This document shows, one piece after another, positions 61,538 through 64,000 of a stretch of DNA of 64,000 nt (its first letter is position 1; every line of letters starts with the position of its first letter). A program made the translations under genes and the position numbers. The stretch comes from Variovorax paradoxus (GTDB lineage Bacteria; Pseudomonadota; Gammaproteobacteria; Burkholderiales; Burkholderiaceae_C). The stretch spans positions 6,938,501 to 7,002,500 of the forward strand of contig NZ_CP091716.1 in NCBI RefSeq assembly GCF_022009635.1, written 5' to 3'. Under the pieces are notes generated by a model that ran no database searches, was not told the origin of the DNA, and saw only the letters and a program-made list of their open reading frames with translations.

Positions 61538-62387
61538 CAACGCCACTGACAACGCCGCCAACCCTGCCCCGTTCCCCCTCGTCGCCCTGCGCGGAGTACA
61601 GCTTGCCTTCGGCGACAACGCGGTGCTGCGCGGCATCGACCTCGACGTACAGCGCGGACAGGCCGTGTCGATCATCGGGCCGTCCGGCTCGGGCAAGTCG
61701 ACCATCCTGCGCTGCATCACCGGGCTGCTGCGCCCGCAGCAGGGCGAGATCCGCGTGGGCGACACCCGCGTGGACACGCTGCGCACCGAAGCAGAGCTGA
61801 TCGCGCTGCGCAAGCGCGTGGGCTTCGTGTTCCAGCAGTACAACCTGTTCCCGCACCTGACGGTGCTGCAGAACCTGGTGATCGCGCCCACCCGCGTGGC
61901 CGGACGCGACCGTGCCACGGCCGAGCGCGATGCGCGCGCGCTGCTCGACAAGGTGCGCCTCTCGCACAAGGAGACGGCCTACCCCGGCGAACTCTCCGGC
62001 GGCCAGCAGCAGCGCGTGGCCATTGCCCGCGCGCTGGCCATGCGCCCCGAGCTGATGCTGTTCGACGAAGTCACCTCCGCGCTCGACCCCGAGACCGTGG
62101 GCGAGGTGCTCACCGTGATCCGCGACCTGGTGCGCGACGGCCTGACCTGCGTGCTGGTCACGCACGAGATGCGCTTCGCCGAGGAGATCAGCGACACCGT
62201 GTATTTCACCGAGGCCGGCGTGATCGTCGAGCACGGGCCGGCCGCGCGCATCTTCGGAGCACCCGAGAGCGAACGCACCCGCGCCTTCCTGCACCGCGCG
62301 CTGGGCGAAGGCCCGCGCCCGGCGCCCGCCCGGCCTGCCCCGATTCCCGAAACGCTTTCCTTCGAGCGGCTGCGCTTCGCGCTCTGA
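61524..62387 (+). CDS. Amino-acid ABC transporter ATPase
   Basis: This 287-residue ATPase is of the polar amino acid class: Walker A GPSGSGKST, Q-loop FVFQQYNLFPHLTVL, signature LSGGQQQRVAIARAL and Walker B LMLFDEVTSALDPE. The H-loop is in VLVTHEMRFAEE. The C-terminal tail beyond residue 255 is Pro/Ala-rich. Start at 61524 (MPATDN) overlaps the end of permease 2. It completes the transporter of this operon. Confidence 0.94.
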   Translation: MPATDNATDNAANPAPFPLVALRGVQLAFGDNAVLRGIDLDVQRGQAVSIIGPSGSGKSTILRCITGLLRPQQGEIRVGDTRVDTLRTEAELIALRKRVGFVFQQYNLFPHLTVLQNLVIAPTRVAGRDRATAERDARALLDKVRLSHKETAYPGELSGGQQQRVAIARALAMRPELMLFDEVTSALDPETVGEVLTVIRDLVRDGLTCVLVTHEMRFAEEISDTVYFTEAGVIVEHGPAARIFGAPESERTRAFLHRALGEGPRPAPARPAPIPETLSFERLRFAL

Positions 62388-62412
62388 ACCCACCTTGCTT
62401 CACCCGAGAATC

Positions 62413-63054
62413 ATGACAAAAGAAACCTCCACACCCACGCCCGAAGACCTCGCCACGCAACGCCGCGCCGCCGTCGACCAGGCCCTGTGCGATGTGCGCG
62501 CCATCGCTGCCGCGCAGCCCTTCGACCGCGCCGTGCTCGCACGCATCACCACACGGCTGGAGCAACTGGCCTCGCACACCGCGCTGTTCACGCGCGCCGA
62601 CTTTCCGCCGCCCGCCGCCACCGAAGGCGTGGGCGCCTCCACGCGCTACCGGCTCAACCCGGCTGACGGCGACGACGGCGTGGCGCTCTACCTGAACTCC
62701 ATCAACCCCGGCAAGACCTCGATTCCGCACAACCACACGACCTGGGCCACCATCGTGGCGGTCGAGGGTCAGGAAGAGAACCGCGTCTATCGCCGCACCG
62801 ACGACGGCAGCAACCCGGCCTCGGCCACGCTCGAGCTCGAGCGCGAAGTCACCGTGCAGCCCGGCACGTCCATCGGCTTCCTGGCCGACGACCTGCACAG
62901 CATCCACGTGATTGGCGACAAGCCGACGCTGCACTTCCACCTGTACGGCCGTCCGCTGGAAACGCTCTCGCAGCGCATCGGCGTGAACCTGGAGACCGGT
63001 GCGGTGATGAACTACAACGCCACGCAGCTCAAGCCGAGCAAGGTGGCGGCATGA
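62413..63054 (+). CDS. Cysteine dioxygenase-type cupin (thiol dioxygenase)
   Basis: This 213-residue protein of the cysteine dioxygenase / 3-mercaptopropionate dioxygenase family has the iron ligands His106 and His108 (IPHNHTTWATIVAVEG) and His162 or His165 (ADDLHSIHV), then HFHLYGR. The C-terminal motif is VMNYNATQL. Fe(II)-dependent, it would oxidise a thiol to the sulfinate: cysteine to cysteine sulfinate, or 3-mercaptopropionate to its sulfinate. The bacterial family contains both, and deciding residues cannot be read with certainty. It overlaps the beta-lyase-type gene by ATGA and follows the transporter, so the imported amino acid likely yields the thiol. Confidence 0.88.
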   Translation: MTKETSTPTPEDLATQRRAAVDQALCDVRAIAAAQPFDRAVLARITTRLEQLASHTALFTRADFPPPAATEGVGASTRYRLNPADGDDGVALYLNSINPGKTSIPHNHTTWATIVAVEGQEENRVYRRTDDGSNPASATLELEREVTVQPGTSIGFLADDLHSIHVIGDKPTLHFHLYGRPLETLSQRIGVNLETGAVMNYNATQLKPSKVAA

Positions 63055-64000
63055 GCCAAGCCACGCGCGGCAAGACGCTGGGGGCCGGCACCCGCCTGCT
63101 GCACGCTGGCGCGCCCGCTCTGCGCGACGGCGCCGGCCCGGTGAACGTGCCGGTGGTTCGGACCAGCACCGTGCGCTTCGAGAACACGGCGGCGCACGCC
63201 GACTACCACCACCGCCGCACCGCCGGCGAGCGCGTGGCCGCGTATGGCCGCCATGGCCTGGACACGCACCGCGCGCTCGAAGACGCAGTGACGGACCTCG
63301 AAGGCGGCCACCGCGCCTTCCTCACGCCCTCGGGCCTGTCGGCCATCACGCTGGTGCTGCTCGCGCTGCTGTCGCCCGGCGACCACGCGCTCGTGGCCGA
63401 CGGCGTGTATGCGCCGCTGCGCCGCGTCGACAGCACGCTGCTCAAGCGACTGGGCGTGCAGGTCGAGTACTTCTCGCCCGCGCACGACGACCTGGCGAGC
63501 CGCATCCGCCCGAACACCCGACTCGTGTACCTCGAATCGCCGAGTTCGCTGCTCTTCGAGGTGCTCGACCTGCCGGCACTCACCGCGGTCGCGCGCGACC
63601 GCGGCGTGACGGTGGCCACCGACAACACCTGGAGCGGCGGCTGGTTCTACCGGCCGCTGGCGCTGGGCGCGAACATCTCCATCCAGGCGGCCACCAAATA
63701 CATCTCGGGCCATTCCGACCTGATGCAGGGCGTGGTGGTGGTCGACAGTCCGGCGCTCGCCGCGAAGCTCTCGACCGCCTACGAAGCACTGGGCCTGACC
63801 ATCGGCGCGGACGACGCCTACCTCGCGCTGCGCGGCCTGCGCACGTTGCCCGTGCGGCTGGCGCAGCACCAGCGCCATGCCACGCAGGTAGCCGAATTCC
63901 TGCAGCAACAGCCGCAGGTGTCGCGCGTGTTCTATCCCGCACTGCCGAGCGACCCCGGCCATGCCCTGTGGAAACGCGACTTCACCGGCGCGAGCGGCCT
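63051..64000 (+). CDS. metC: Cystathionine beta-lyase-type PLP enzyme (incomplete at window end)
   Basis: This 316-residue visible part belongs to the Cys/Met-metabolism PLP enzyme family. TRLLHAG at the N terminus, YGRHGLDTHRALEDAVTDLE, the SGLSAITLVLLALLSPGD block and the PLP Lys216 (QAATKYISGHSDLMQGVVVV) are diagnostic, with a beta-lyase-type (MetC) flavour (TKYISGHSDLM, IGADDAYLALRGLRTLPVR). Substrate is cystathionine or cystine; cleavage of cystine would give thiocysteine, pyruvate and ammonia, fitting the rhodanese at the operon start. The start ATG at 63051 overlaps the dioxygenase stop. The C terminus lies beyond the window. Confidence 0.9.
   Translation, partial: MSQATRGKTLGAGTRLLHAGAPALRDGAGPVNVPVVRTSTVRFENTAAHADYHHRRTAGERVAAYGRHGLDTHRALEDAVTDLEGGHRAFLTPSGLSAITLVLLALLSPGDHALVADGVYAPLRRVDSTLLKRLGVQVEYFSPAHDDLASRIRPNTRLVYLESPSSLLFEVLDLPALTAVARDRGVTVATDNTWSGGWFYRPLALGANISIQAATKYISGHSDLMQGVVVVDSPALAAKLSTAYEALGLTIGADDAYLALRGLRTLPVRLAQHQRHATQVAEFLQQQPQVSRVFYPALPSDPGHALWKRDFTGASG

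Overview
This is a GC-rich, gene-dense chromosomal window. It looks like a betaproteobacterium of the Comamonadaceae, most likely Variovorax or a close relative. That assignment is inference. It rests on the base composition, the Bug/TctC and TRAP solute-binding proteins, the many LysR regulators, the IS1071-like element and the style of the catabolic clusters. No rRNA, tRNA or CRISPR array was found.

Layout. 1-3516: an IS3-family transposase remnant abutting a complete IS1071-like Tn3-family element whose transposase is frameshifted. 3803-11096: a LacI-regulated TRAP transporter operon ending in a VOC protein, a RuBisCO-like protein and a DUF1537 sugar-acid kinase, probably for a rare sugar acid. 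11109-22849: a GGDEF/EAL protein, small envelope-type proteins, a class II UvrA, a signalling group (response regulator, hybrid kinase, small permease) and an inositol-phosphatase-like enzyme. 22931-26253: LysR, CoA-transferase and Bug binding protein. 27068-32277: MFS transporter, alpha/beta hydrolase and cupin, divergent from a LysR gene that is translationally coupled to a secreted DUF1566 protein.

33044-43459 is one long minus-strand operon. It encodes a two-subunit indolepyruvate:ferredoxin-oxidoreductase-like enzyme, a complete branched-chain-type ABC importer, an (S)-mandelate-dehydrogenase-like flavoenzyme and a mandelate-racemase-like enzyme. Together they predict uptake, racemisation and oxidation of a 2-hydroxy aromatic acid, then oxidative decarboxylation of the 2-oxoacid to an acyl-CoA instead of the usual benzoylformate decarboxylase route. 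The divergent LysR regulator is cut off after 110 codons, and a tract of small unknown genes and intergenic repeats (about 43.9-48.4 kb) follows.

48668-50397 holds the most unusual arrangement: a stand-alone, divergent EF-Tu paralogue behind two tandem units, each made of a short leader reading frame, a hairpin and a strong intrinsic terminator. This looks like double transcription attenuation. It is followed by a glyoxalase-like protein, a LuxR-type two-component pair and an NHL-repeat lipoprotein.

55226-64000 (continuing past the window) is a tightly packed plus-strand operon: multi-domain rhodanese, two paralogous amino-acid binding proteins, aminotransferase, two permeases, ATPase, cysteine-dioxygenase-type enzyme and a cystathionine beta-lyase-type enzyme. 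It is best read as sulfur amino acid uptake and breakdown.
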